Shown: positions 52,559-63,606 of the stretch, in pieces
Layout of the letters: every line of letters starts with the position of its first letter
Position numbering within the stretch: position 1 is the stretch's first letter
Source: Paulinella micropora
Taxonomy: Eukaryota > Cercozoa > Imbricatea > Euglyphida
Length of the DNA stretch: 64,000 bases
Direction: 5' to 3'
NCBI GenBank assembly: GCA_009731375.1
Contig: BJOX01000237.1
Coordinates: 126,682 to 190,681, forward strand
The notes under the pieces: generated by a model
Databases searched by the model: none
The model's input: the letters and a program-made list of their open reading frames with translations, nothing else
What the model was told of the DNA's origin: nothing
Position numbers and translations under genes: made by a program

Positions 52559-53454
52559 GAGAGAGAAAGAGAAGGAAAGGAAGAGAGAGAGACGAGAAAT
52601 GAGTGAGAAAGAGAAGAATGAAAAGATAAGAAGATGACCGAAACCGGGGTGGCGCCCGGGGGAAGCGGCTGAGAATACCCGTGGATCGCTTGATCCTAAA
52701 AGTGTATGGTATACACTTGGTACGCGCGGGAGCGCGAGGGCACGGACGTCATGGTCTGAACGGGAATCGGAAAAATCAACCCTTTGGAAATTATGGGCTA
52801 CACACAGAGACCACGATACTAATCGTGTACTTTCATGTGCTGGTTGGAAGCAAGGCATAAAAAATACACGACAACCATCTCTAAATGTCTTTTGGCTTAC
52901 TGGATTTTTCGTGCAGGGCGCGATGATGGATAATCTTATCTCGCGCAGGGCGCGACGATACAATTCTTTTCCGCGCAGGGACGCGATGACAGGCTCATAA
53001 GCCTTTTGGATAATAATATTTTAACCCGCCGGGGAGCGAGGTCGATGACGTTGACGGACTGATCACCCTCACACTCACTTATTGATATTCACCCTCAGCC
53101 TGCGGTGGCTTGACAAATGGGTAAGCGTACGGGGTACGAACAAAAAAAGGATGACGGGAAAGACTGAGAAGATGAAGAGAAAGATGAAGGATGATGAAGA
53201 AGAGGAGAAGGGAGGGGGTAATACAAATACACCCACAGGTACCGCGGAAGGGCAACGAGCCTATATGGTGAGCAAGGCCACGGTACACTCGGAATGTGCC
53301 ACTTATGGAATCTATTTCTATTTTGCCGCGCAGGGACGCGAAGACGGCAGAACGCTGACTGGACGACACTTACCGCTCGGCATGCGGATCGGAATATGTA
53401 TATATATGCGTGGATAGCAACACGGGCACGGGGGGGGGGGGGGGGGGAAAAAGG
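52559..53454. other. Non-coding 3' flank with GCGCAGGG-type repeats
   Basis: Four short interspersed copies of (G/C)GCAGGG(A)CGCGA(T/C)GA-like sequence at about 52914, 52944, 52973 and 53328. No gene is seen. Confidence 0.6.
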
Positions 53455-53687
53455 NNNNNNNNNNNNNNNNNNNNNNNNNNNNNNNNNNNNNNNNNNNNNN
53501 NNNNNNNNNNNNNNNNNNNNNNNNNNNNNNNNNNNNNNNNNNNNNNNNNNNNNNNNNNNNNNNNNNNNNNNNNNNNNNNNNNNNNNNNNNNNNNNNNNNN
53601 NNNNNNNNNNNNNNNNNNNNNNNNNNNNNNNNNNNNNNNNNNNNNNNNNNNNNNNNNNNNNNNNNNNNNNNNNNNNNNNNNNNNNNN

Positions 53688-53719
<32 letters not shown>
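53432..53719. other. Poly-G edged assembly gap
   Basis: N gap 53455-53687 flanked by G runs of 18 and 32. Confidence 0.95.
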
Positions 53720-53722
<3 letters not shown>

Positions 53723-54188
53723 AACGCGGAAGACGGAATGTGGGATGGCGGAATAGGGGGAGAGGGGATAGATTATAGAACGGATAGTAGTAGAATGGGA
53801 TAGATTATAGGGTGGATAGAATATAGGATGGATAGTAATAGAATTGGATAGATTATAGGTCGGATAGTAATAGGGATGGATAGTGTATAGGAGGGATGAG
53901 GGAAGGATCATCAAGGGGACGATACGGGACAACAAACGGGACGACCTGGGGACAGGGGGGCAAAAGGGGGGTAACAAATGGGGGTATGGGATGGATAGAC
54001 GGGTAGGTCTATAAGTGGTACTCGGGGTCGTTTCAAGCATGGAGTGATAGCGCCGGGGGGACGGCGATGGGGGGTATGCGAGGCTTGGCGGGGGGCCTTC
54101 CCTCAACGACGTCTTAAATCACTCCTGGGCTACACGCCGGGACTACAGCGTCACCTGGGACATTAATTTGGTAAAAGGTTTTTCGATT

Positions 54189-54328
54189 CGTGGCAATTTT
54201 CGACGTTCGAGTGGAAGTGGATGGATTGATCAAAGTCCCACTAGTTTCGTGGCAATTTTCGACGTTGGAGTGGAAGTAGATGGATTGATCAAATTCCCAT
54301 TAGTTTCTTTCGTGGCAATTTTCACGTG
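54189..54328 (+). repeat. Tandem repeat, period 59-63 bp
   Basis: CGTGGCAATTTTCGACGTT starts at 54189 and 54248, with a truncated third copy at 54311. The first two units are about 90 percent identical by eye. Confidence 0.85.
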
Positions 54329-54330
54329 TA

Positions 54331-55350
54331 GGCATCACCCCCCGGATAGCCGGTAAAAATTATCTTTTCCTGGTGACAGGTGCACCAGCTTGTTTTTCAG
54401 TATTATTTGTCCGGATTGGACCTGATGCCATTTTATTCCTGGTCTGTTGCCGTTTTCCTTTTTGGCTTCACTGAGCTAATATAACGAGACATTATTCTCA
54501 TCTTTTGAGGACTGTGTTTGGTTGTATTACCGACTTTTTACGAGCTATCGTTGGGGGCATTACATTTGGAGTCCACATCACTTGGGTGATTTCTTTCTGC
54601 TTTGCCACACAGGCAACAGAGTGAATTTTCACTGACCTGTCTCACACGGGGACGTCAGACGAAAACAAATACTCCAACACAGCTCCCTCATAACTCTTTC
54701 ACAAAACAAATAATTTGATTGGTCTCAAGCAGGTGTCTCGTACCCTCTAGCCCAATCCATATCTGTGTGCTCACAAGGAGACATCAGATACAAACTCTCT
54801 GTCGTTCTTGCTGTTCTCACACAGAGACCAAGAAGAAGGAGGTGGACAGAAGAGTGAAGGAACACACACAAAACACAAACAAGCATAGGGACAGGAGCAC
54901 AACACTCTACCCTTCTAGTTTATGCATTTATCTGCATTATCTCACACATACGTCAGAGTATTTTTGCAACTCTCTGATCGTTTTCTAAAGGTAGGTCTGA
55001 GAACCTATCCGACCGACTGTCGACTTCTCAAGGAGAGCTTTTCTAGCTTCTCTATTACTATCTGTGTGTAGGTCCAAGTGCCTCATACTAGATACAATAT
55101 AGAAAAGAAGGAGGAGAAAGTAATCTGAGTAAGGAGAACAAGAAATCGGAGAAAGTCTCAAAGACTATTTTTCTCAAACAAAAACAAACATACAAACAGT
55201 GTTTCATAGAGGACAGGGAATCTTATCCTACCCTCTCTATTAGTTTCTCTCTTCACTAGTCAATCGACTGAAGGAGGAACAGAACACAAACGAACAAAAA
55301 CCAAACATAGGAGCTGACACTGTCCTCCTGTTGATCACTACTACGACATC
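54331..55350. other. Non-coding leader of element B
   Basis: About 1 kb without a supported gene. A pyrimidine- and ACA-rich region leads to the Gag ATG at 55351. A left LTR is expected here but cannot be defined without its partner. Confidence 0.5.
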
Positions 55351-57220
55351 ATGTCGACAGAGACCGCCGAAGTGAGTGAATTCTCGGAGGCAGATCAAAG
55401 AAGAGAAGAAGAAGAAGCAGGAGGAGGAGGAGGAAGAGGATTGAATGAAGGAGGAGGAGGAGGATTGAATGAAGGAGGAGGAGGAGATGAAGGAGTAGGA
55501 GGAGGAGTAGAAGAGGGCTGGGATGATGAAGGAAGATATGGAGGAGACGAAGATGAAGGAGGATTTGAACAAGAAGAGACGGGAGGAGGAGGAGCATATG
55601 GTAATCCCTTACCACCTGCCTACACGGGAGGAGGAGGACGAAAAATGATCGACTTGATTCATAGTGATGGAGAGGAGATCACAGTGGAGGAACAACAGTG
55701 GGTGCAAGACCACTATGACCTCACTAAAAAAGAGTTTGATAACAAGATGGGGGTAGAGAAGGATACCTATGTGTGGATCCCTCAGGATCAAAGAAGAGAG
55801 AAAAGTCGTGCTAAAAAGGATGTCTATATCCTATTATCAAACACAGCACAGCTCCTCGGCAAACTGGTCTCTGATCCAGAAGAGAGAAAGAAGATACAGC
55901 ATATCAAGTTTGGGGACACACACACCCACCTTGAATTACTCGATGCTATCTTTGGGGTGTACACTCAAACCCTGATTTGGGAACGTACATACGGCCCACG
56001 ATGTGAGGGTTACCTCCAGTACACAAACCCAAGAGCAACGGCCAGATTCCTCGCGACTGGTCAGGAGGCAGTCGATGTAACAAAAATGAAGACCAATCTG
56101 GGTTCGAAAAACTCGAGTGGCATATTTCATTTTTTTACAATGGAAATAAAGGCCTTGGAGGAGGGGAAGGCAGAGATGGAAAAAAGCATTAAGGCAGCAG
56201 GAGAAACTCATCCTGTGATTGATGAGTTAGAGAAGACCGACAGAGTTCTGACCAAGATCAGACTGTTGATGGGTGCGTTACTGCACAAGGAGGCATGGAA
56301 GAGATGGATTCCTACCAAGGATCACTCTGTCCTTAAATCACTTAGTAACGCACCACCGGTCGCCAACAAAGCAGGTGTTGACCAATATGTGGAGAAATAT
56401 AATTTTCTCAGATCTGCTTCTGAATTGGTGGCCTTTATCACTCATGCTCAAAAGCTGGTGATATCTGAGAAGAAGAAGGCGAAAGAGAATGAGGAGTTCG
56501 AGAAGACGATGAGACTGGAAAGAATGAAAGCAAAAGTGAGTGGTGCAAAGACACACCCTCCGACATATTTGACCCCACCAGCTCCTGCCCCACCAGCCCC
56601 TGCACCCTCGGGCTCAACTACGGTGGTGGTCACAAACACGGAGAAGAAGGACAGACAGAACATCATAAATGCCTTCAAGGGGAAGAAAGGAGGAGTGGCA
56701 AGTCTCATGCTATATGCCAAGACGAGCTCAGACAAAGACTCTGATGCTTCGCTTTTGAGCAAGCTCAAAGAGATCAATGCCTGCATGAAGGCTTTTCCTT
56801 GCGACGAAACGCAGGAATACGAGGCCCTTGTTACTGTTTTTGACCAATCTCTAGTCTCGGAGGGATTTGATCTGACACAGTACAAGTTTTTGAGAAAGAA
56901 GGAGGAGATTAAGAGAAACAATGCAACAGGCCTAGACGCTCAGTGTGAACTGGCGGTGGCCACACTCATTTCATATTTTCAATCTCATGGATACCAGCAT
57001 CTTTGCACTGGTACTCTCATAGGATTTGAAATCTTTGGGCGATGAGTTTGAGGAGTGCTGTTGGCTTGGCGGCGACCCTTACGGAGGTAGTTTTCCTCCT
57101 ATGGGCTATTCTATGGCCGCAAGTCGATCATCCTCTATTTCTTCTCGGCGTTACACACAGTTAACCCGAGTAAGCTTACTCAGCTCATACAACAATGCTC
57201 GACGTTTAGCTCAGTGAAGT
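55351..57220 (+). CDS. Gag of element B
   Basis: ATG 55351 opens 564 residues, then frames shift between about 57005 and 57200. It starts MSTETAEVSEFSEADQRREE, then a Gly/Glu/Asn repeat (GRGLNEGGGGGLNEGGGG), a PPAY motif near 55608, and helical capsid-like sequence (YILLSNTAQLLGKLVSD, YLQYTNPRATARFLATGQEA). A Pro/Ala linker (TPPAPAPPAPAPSGS) separates a second helical region. A PPxY-type motif is known to recruit ESCRT-associated ligases in retroviral Gags; here that role is inference. A near-identical fragment is at 61534-62126. Confidence 0.72.
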
Positions 57221-58041
57221 CCAAGAACTTCCTCGAGACACACGTGTTCGAAAATACGGTTCAAAGCGTTGCTCCGTCAGCACTGTTTCAAGAAGTGATG
57301 AGTGCATGCTCAAACATGGACTCGCTCACGGAGGCACATACGGCACAGGCAGGCGGTGTACCTGTTGGCGCACAAGCCACGTACACAAACAGAGTTGCCG
57401 GTTGGAAGAGACAGAGAGAGCCAGACCTGAAGACCGCATGTTGGAGGTGGTTCGCGGGCTTGCAGTGTAAGGCACAGATGGAGAACAGAGACTGCTCTTT
57501 CAATCATGATAGGCAGAACCCAACAGCAAGGGCAAATTTTCTGAGCAGGACGGAAGGCAAGGAACCGGGCCTTTTCAACATGCTTCAGATTGCCGCTGCG
57601 AACGAAGGTTGGTATGCCAATATGTGTGATGATGAGGAGTTACGAGAGGCAATCATTACCTACATGAAGAGGATGAAGGAGAAGAAGGAGGAAAGGGAGA
57701 GACAAAAGAACTTAAAGGCCTCTCAAAGAGGACGAGGAGGAGGAGCAGGAGCAGGAGGACGAGGAGGAGGAGCAGGAGGAGGACGAGGAGGAGGAACATG
57801 GAGAGGAGCCTCGAGGTGGCAAGGAACCCCTCAGAGAGGAAGAGGAGGAGGTCGGGGATATACCCCTTATGGAGGGAGAGCTGTTCGAGCTCCAGCCCCC
57901 CCACCCAGAGGAGGAGGAGGCTCATGGGCAAGCTCCAACCCGAATTTCGGTCTAGCTCAGGCCTACAACACTGCCTCGGAGACCGATACGTCATCCCACC
58001 CGGACACTACTCAAGGTAATCGTTTCGAAGTGGTGGAATGA
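57214..58041 (+). CDS. CCCH zinc-finger and RGG-rich nucleocapsid ORF of element B
   Basis: The frame is open well upstream of 57214 and continues Gag (NPSKLTQLIQQCSTFSSVKS). The zinc finger CWRWFAGLQCKAQMENRDCS-FNH is C-x8-C-x8-C-x3-H, close to the CCCH RNA-binding type. A helical stretch (LREAIITYMKRMKEKKEERE) is followed by some 60 residues of RGG/GGA repeats and PYGGRAVRAPAPPPRGG. It should bind genomic RNA. Counterpart of 45476-46252 in element A. Confidence 0.65.
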   Translation: MKSKNFLETHVFENTVQSVAPSALFQEVMSACSNMDSLTEAHTAQAGGVPVGAQATYTNRVAGWKRQREPDLKTACWRWFAGLQCKAQMENRDCSFNHDRQNPTARANFLSRTEGKEPGLFNMLQIAAANEGWYANMCDDEELREAIITYMKRMKEKKEERERQKNLKASQRGRGGGAGAGGRGGGAGGGRGGGTWRGASRWQGTPQRGRGGGRGYTPYGGRAVRAPAPPPRGGGGSWASSNPNFGLAQAYNTASETDTSSHPDTTQGNRFEVVE

Positions 58042-58074
58042 CTGGAGGGGGAAGAAAAGAGGAAGGAGAAGACT

Positions 58075-59136
58075 GTGAAGTTTCTCTCTAAAGTCACAGT
58101 GCTTTCTTATGCTGTTGTGCAGAATGGGCCAACGCTTCCTCAATCTGAATACAAAGATGTGGGTACACAGAGACTGCAGCCCCAAGGTAGTCTCATACCC
58201 GTTCATACATCACGGTTACCAATGATAACTGATGCAAATAGGAAGGCGAGACTTGCGATGGAGGCGAGGAGGCCAATGGCAGACGTATCGCCTCGGCCAA
58301 GCAAACAACCACGAACAGACTCAATGTCTACGATCGCGGCGGGTGGCGAGCAAAAAGACAATGTGTGTACTCAAGTGCCACAAGACAATGTCGCTCACAT
58401 AGTAAACGCACCAGTACCGCAGAATAATAACAATGTTAATGAGGTGAAGCAGGAGGAGAAGAAGGAGGAGTTGAAAAACTTAGAGACAAGACTCCAAAAT
58501 TTGGAACGTAAAGTTCTTGTTCTCGCAGCCAATATACACAGGCCCGATGCTCTGTGTTATACGGAACTTTATTGTGAAACATTGAAGACAATATTAAAAG
58601 TTGGTAATGATACGATGGCGAATATTAATATTGTCGGCCGGAAGTTTTTTAATCGATACCGGGACTGGGTGGACGGAAATATGAAAAAGTCAACGGGCAC
58701 TCTCAAAGGAGTGAGCAGCCGGACGGATATCACGGGAATCATCACACTGACCTTTAAATTGAAATCCGCACGAGTATACCGTATGGACCTCTATGTCGTC
58801 CCCGGTTACCACGGGTCAATATTACTATCGTATGACCAATTGGCTACGATGGGGGCTGTGATTGATTGCGCCGCACGGCGAGTGATATATGGAGTAAAAA
58901 GAGGAGAAGAGAACGATATTGATCCCTTCAACGCTACTGACTCTTATGAGGCTTATGAGCTGAGTCTAGCGACGGGTCACAAAAAGATTGCCATCGCACA
59001 TGAGGCACTTGAGGTGTACGTTCACCCCCATGTCGTAAGACCGGATGAGCTGTCCTGGACCGACAATTGGGAATCCAAGTGTGCACTGTCACAGTTCCGA
59101 CATGCCATTTGGACAAAAAGTCTATTGATGACTTAA
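58075..59136 (+). CDS. Protease region of element B, DTMA active site
   Basis: A basic linker and a Glu/Lys coiled coil (VNEVKQEEKKEELKNLETRL) lead to ILKVGNDTMANINIVGRKF, the same DTMA active site as element A. Then come RTDITGIITLTFKLKS and LLSYDQLATMGAVIDCAA, matching the flap and second conserved block. The tail (PDELSWTDNWESKC) leads to the polymerase. The frame ends at 59136 because of an A-run indel just before; the reading continues as KKSIDDLIEKRKEEI in the next frame. Confidence 0.68.
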   Translation: MKFLSKVTVLSYAVVQNGPTLPQSEYKDVGTQRLQPQGSLIPVHTSRLPMITDANRKARLAMEARRPMADVSPRPSKQPRTDSMSTIAAGGEQKDNVCTQVPQDNVAHIVNAPVPQNNNNVNEVKQEEKKEELKNLETRLQNLERKVLVLAANIHRPDALCYTELYCETLKTILKVGNDTMANINIVGRKFFNRYRDWVDGNMKKSTGTLKGVSSRTDITGIITLTFKLKSARVYRMDLYVVPGYHGSILLSYDQLATMGAVIDCAARRVIYGVKRGEENDIDPFNATDSYEAYELSLATGHKKIAIAHEALEVYVHPHVVRPDELSWTDNWESKCALSQFRHAIWTKSLLMT

Positions 59137-59146
59137 TCGAGAAGCG

Positions 59147-59216
59147 AAAGGAGGAGATTATATGTGTCGCACAAAGAAGCCAAAGGAGGAAATTATATGT
59201 GTCGCACAAAGAAGCC
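59147..59216 (+). repeat. 35-bp tandem duplication in pol of element B
   Basis: 59147-59181 and 59182-59216 differ at one or two positions. The length is not a multiple of three, so the duplication shifts the frame. Removing one copy restores continuity. Confidence 0.85.
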
Positions 59217-59619
59217 CGTCGTTGGCGAGATTCGCGGAAGGAGTAGGAACAGATGTCCATATTACCAACGGATACTGTTTCCATGCGAAAGTAGGAAAAG
59301 AAAAAAGGGAGGCGTTTGTACCAAGGAGAACGGGGCGAATCCCGGATACTCCACCAGAAACTATTAAAAATTGTATTACTGATTTCTGGGGTGACGAGCC
59401 GACATGGCCGCGTTCACTAACTAAAGTGAAGAAATGCTTACGGACTTTATTCGAAAATAATAAGCCGTATACTATTATCCTGCCATATAATGAGAAGGCG
59501 ATATGGGCGCAGGAAATAAGGGAACGGCTTATTGATCATCCTATACCGGTACCCTCTCGCAAGCAACAGCTAGTGGTGGCTTGTCGTATGGGAACTCGTG
59601 AGCAGAGCAGTGCATACAN
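59217..59619 (+). CDS. Pre-RT conserved domain of element B
   Basis: It reads SPSLARFAEGVGTDVHITNG through FWGDEPTWPRSLTKVKKC to YTIILPYNEKAIWAQEIR and PIPVPSRKQQLVVACRMGTR, then the 10-N gap 59620-59629. The same blocks occur between protease and RT in element A. The fold is unknown; it lies where other Ty3 elements have only a short linker. Confidence 0.6.
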
Positions 59620-59629
59620 NNNNNNNNNA

Positions 59630-60478
59630 CTTCCTACTAATAAACATGATTGGGCGTAATTTCTTCTCCTCATCCTCTTGTTGTAATACAGCCCCAATCG
59701 CAAAAGAGCTAGCGTCTGTATCGACTACGAATTGTTTCGTAAAGTCGGGCATCGTTAACACCAGTCCTCCGTCTTTCGGGTCTTTATACATAAGATCTTT
59801 GAGCGCATGAAACGCTTGCAAAGCCTCTTCGCCCCACTTCTCAAAGTCTCCAAAATCTATCATTTTCTCCAACTTAGCCCGTGTTGCACCCCAATCGGGT
59901 ATAAACTGGCTATAGTATTGCGCCATCGCAAGGAATGAGTGCAATTCAGTGCGGTTCTTCGGTATCGGTCGATTCATAATCTCCTCCCTCTTCTCTTTGG
60001 ATATCGAGACTCGATTATGGGAGATCTCGTACCCTAAGTATGTCACACTCGTCTTGGCAAGTTGACACTTCTTTAGATTGCACTTCAGGCCAAAAGCTCC
60101 GATGCGCCTGAATATATCGGACAAATGATCGATATGCTCCTCCATTGTGTTAGAGTATACGATAATGTCATCGATATAGCAAAATGCATATTCTCCCGCC
60201 TTCTGTCCCCGCCTTCTCATAAAGCCTCCGTCAGCCAGATCGTCGTACTGACTTCTCAACATCTTCTGCATCGCCTCTGGAAAAGTCCTGGGGCTTGCTT
60301 GAGGCCCATCGGAAGCACTTTCCATTGGTATATTTCCATACCCACCACAAACGCCGTCAGCCATCTGGACTTTTCCTCCAGTGGTATCTGCCAGAAGCCA
60401 TTCTTAAGGTCAATGACCGAATAGAATTTTGCATTCCGCAGTACTCTCCTTCCTTCTTCTAATGTCGGGAGAGGATTT
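59630..60478 (-). CDS. Reverse transcriptase of element B (inverted segment)
   Basis: Read on the - strand from 60478: NAKFYSVIDLKNGFWQIPLE, VLPMGLKQAPG, FCYIDDIIVYSNTMEEH (active site YIDD, near 60170), LGYEISHNRVSI, then the RNase H start FVVDTDASSFAIGAVLQQ and LRPIMFISRK, stopping at the gap. The continuation (NYCTRQREALAVVWALKRLR) is on the + strand at 60665. Both ends of the inverted block are N gaps. It also has a frame change near 60265. Confidence 0.85.
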
Positions 60479-60664
60479 NNNNNNNNNNNNNNNNNNNNNN
60501 NNNNNNNNNNNNNNNNNNNNNNNNNNNNNNNNNNNNNNNNNNNNNNNNNNNNNNNNNNNNNNNNNNNNNNNNNNNNNNNNNNNNNNNNNNNNNNNNNNNN
60601 NNNNNNNNNNNNNNNNNNNNNNNNNNNNNNNNNNNNNNNNNNNNNNNNNNNNNNNNNNNNNNNN
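60479..60664. other. Assembly gap (186 N)
   Basis: Right edge of the inverted RT block. Confidence 0.95.
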
Positions 60665-61533
60665 GAGAGAAACTATTGCACAAGGCAAAGAGAGGCGTTG
60701 GCGGTAGTATGGGCCCTCAAGAGGCTCAGAGAGTATTTGTGGGGAGGACCTCAATTTACTGTCAGAACTGATCATCATGACTTGTTATGGTTGATAAATC
60801 ATGAACAGACTTGACGGCTGGCGCGGTGGCAAGCGTTCTTGTCTTGTTTCGATTTTACAATGGTCCATCTACCGGGAAAGCGAAATGTGGTCGCTGATAG
60901 CCTCTCTAGGCTAGAGTTTAACTCAGAAGTATCGGCGTTGGTGTCCACGGTGGAGATGGAAGACTTGTCCACTGACAAGGTGTATGAGGTCAGCCACATT
61001 GAGGCGATGGAGATGGCGAGTGGAGTCCGATATGACCGCACAGGTCTACGGTACAGTCCACAAGGCCCGGATCACGGGATATGTTGTGAGCTACATACCC
61101 AGGAGGACGCTGAGTGGTCCTATGAGGTATATGAGAATGCGAAGGCGAACATAAGAGAGGAAGAGGAGACGCAGGAAGTTTATGCGGAGCCTCCTCAAGA
61201 GCGGAGAAGTGACCTAGACGATGACCCGGAAAGAATCGGGGTACGGCTAGAAGATGGTACTATCCATATAGCCTCGCCTACCGCATGGAGGCAACAACAG
61301 GCTCAAGATCCGGAGTTTAAGGAACTCATACAGTTATATCAGAACCCGGATGAGCTGAAGATGACGAAAGCGATCAAAGATCAGATGAAGGAGATGGGAT
61401 GGAGAGATGGTCTACTGTGGTACAAGGGCCTTCACGGTCGCTATGCGTCACAGCCGGACAAATGGGCCCTTTGGGTACCGGAGAGTCTGAGACGATTTAT
61501 ATTTATCGCAGCCCACAATTGCCCACTTTTGAA
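60665..61533 (+). CDS. RNase H and integrase N-terminus of element B
   Basis: It starts inside RNase H (CTRQREALAVVWALKRLREY, VRTDHHDLLWLI), has one in-frame TGA near 60811 (HEQT then RLARWQAFL), and continues with VVADSLSRLEF. A long acidic linker follows, then LLWYKGLHGRYASQPDKWAL and AHNCPLL, the first half of the integrase zinc finger. The sequence then switches to gag at about 61530. Confidence 0.8.
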
Positions 61534-62126
61534 GATGAAGGAGGATTTGAACAAGAAGAGACGGGAGGAGGAGGAGCATATGGTAATCCCTTACAACCTG
61601 CCTACACGGTAGGAGGAGGACGAAAAATGATCGACTTGATTCATAGTGATGGAGAGGAGATCACAGTGGAGGAACAACAGTGGGTGCAAGACCACTATGA
61701 CCTCACTAAAGAAGAGTTTGATAACAAGATGGGGGGAGAGAAGGATACATATGTGTGGATCCCTCAGTATCAAAGAAGAGAGAAAAGTCTTGCTAAAAAG
61801 GATGTCTATATCCTATTATCAAACACAGCACAGCTCCTCTGCAAACTAGTCTCTGATCCAGAAAGAGAAAGAAGATACAGCATACCAAGTTTGGGGACAC
61901 ACACACCCACCTCGAATTACTCGATGCTATCTTTGGGGTGTACACTCAAACCCTGATTTGGGAACGTTCATACGGCCCACGATGTGAGGGTTACCTCCAG
62001 TACACACATCCAAGAGCAATAGCCAGATTCCTCGCGACTGGTCAGGAGGCAGTCGATGTAACAAAAATGAAGACTAATCTGGGTTCGAAAAACTCGAGTG
62101 GCATATTTCAATTTTGTACGATGGAA
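61534..62126 (+). pseudogene. Partial second copy of element B gag
   Basis: 593 bp nearly identical to about 55552-56145 (scattered substitutions and a one-base deletion near 61864). It begins inside the integrase finger at GAAGATGAAGGAGGA-type microhomology and ends at ATGGAA before 62127. Either a recombinant between two elements or a misassembly. Confidence 0.85.
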
Positions 62127-63284
62127 ATGAACAGCGGAGGCGGCCCTGCATTCGGTGGGGGAAACGTGGCTACTTCAACTACTTTTGCTGCTACATCGAG
62201 TACCAGTCTGCCGGCCACTGGGCTTCCCGCGACTGGCTTGAGCGGTGCTGGAGCAGGTGGTAGCACTGGTAACACACCCCCCATCTGCATCTGCTTCACC
62301 ACTCAACCCTGTCAACCTATTTGGAGCACCATCGCTACACCAGCAGCAGACCGTGATAGGGCAAGGTATGACGACGACTACGACGACGGCTGCCACTATT
62401 CCACCTCGCAATCGCACCGACACCAGCGGCCACCACTCCACTGGGCTGGACGCAAGTACGATGGCAAGCATTGGAGAAATGCTGGGCAACGCACTTAGGG
62501 AGGAGACGCGGGCGGTCACTGGTGACTTCGCGAGGCTGACTGACAAGGTGCAGGGGATGATCCAAGCTACCAAGCAGGAATCGAGCCAGCGCGACTCGAA
62601 GCTGATCGACAAGCCATCACACCGCCATTACTTCGTCGTGGCGAAGATCATTTTGCAGATTCTGGAGAGCAACGCATATGTGCGAAACAACGAGAAGTTG
62701 GCGGACGCTATCTCTATGGCGAACGCGCTGGCCACGCTGGCTATGGATATGGGTGGCCCAAACCCAATACAGGTGGAAGATGCCGAGGCCAAGATGCTAC
62801 TGGTGGGTAAAAGCTGATGATTGCGGACGAAGTGGCCCCGTATCTGGAGCCGATTCGCCCTACTACGACCAACTCGAGGGCGACCGACCCGCGTATACGT
62901 GGTGGACGTCAGAACCGTGGGGCATGCCATATCTGCGGATCCAACCAGCACTGGGCGAGAAGCTGCCCTCAGGGTTCGTACGGCGCGAACTCTGCACAAG
63001 GGCAGAACCAGCAGCAGCATGGCCAGCAGCAGCAACCACTGGCGTGGCAAAGTGTCCCCGGTTTCATGCCTCCGCAGCAAGGAGCAGGACCAGGGCCGCA
63101 AATCCAGTACGTGGCCCAACCTACACAAGGCATCATCACGCTTGTGCCTGCCATGCAGACCGCATACACCGCAGAGCCCGCACATACAGCCGTCATTTGC
63201 ACTCACTGCAACAAACGCGGCCACACCGCCGAGCACTGCTGGACTTTGAATCCGAGCCTGCGCCCACAGCGTTCTAGCAACTGA
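62127..63284 (+). CDS. Gag of a third retroelement, two CCHC knuckles
   Basis: From ATG 62127: a Gly/Ala/Ser-rich start (MNSGGGPAFGGGN), a shift of one base in a C6 run near 62270, a helical region (IGEMLGNALREETRAVTGDF, LADAISMANALATLAMDMGG), then a stop-start overlap TGATG at 62815-62819. The last frame carries CHICGSNQHWARSC near 62927 and CTHCNKRGHTAEHC near 63198, both exact C-x2-C-x4-H-x4-C knuckles, with a Gln/Gly-rich spacer. A nucleocapsid-bearing Gag, distinct from A and B. Confidence 0.68.
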
Positions 63285-63606
63285 GCTGTTACAGCCAATC
63301 GAAAGTAAAATTGTCAAACGACACTTCACGCGCATGACCGGCCCTACACAGCGCAACACGCGCATGACTTGCATCACGCTGTCACTGACTTAGGCTCGTT
63401 TTGTTATGTCATTAAATAGATTTTATTTATTTCATTTGTTCATTTTTTTTTCAAATTTGGTTCGGCAACACGCCCCTGCAATTTACTAGATTTCCTTAAA
63501 GATGGTACTTGTCACACAGCATCACGCTCCGATGGAATTAATACTATTGTGTCCAGCAAACGCTTCTATTTTCATACTTCATCGCGTGATTTATTAATAG
63601 TACTGA
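63285..63606. other. Non-coding spacer
   Basis: Two imperfect GCGCATGAC repeats at 63331 and 63361, a T-rich stretch near 63418-63460, and no ORF. Confidence 0.5.

Larger units (their letters stand above)
55351..61533 (+). mobile_element. Ty3-like retroelement B, rearranged
   Basis: Gag, CCCH/RGG ORF, protease, the shared pre-RT domain, RT (inverted segment 59630-60478), RNase H and the start of integrase. The 3' end is lost at 61533, where a partial second gag copy begins. Frames are broken by homopolymer indels and a 35-bp tandem duplication. Confidence 0.82.

Noticed and set aside
62175-63377. Minus-strand frames opposite the third Gag
   Set aside because: Antisense shadows of GC-rich Gag codons. 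The + strand carries two exact CCHC knuckles.
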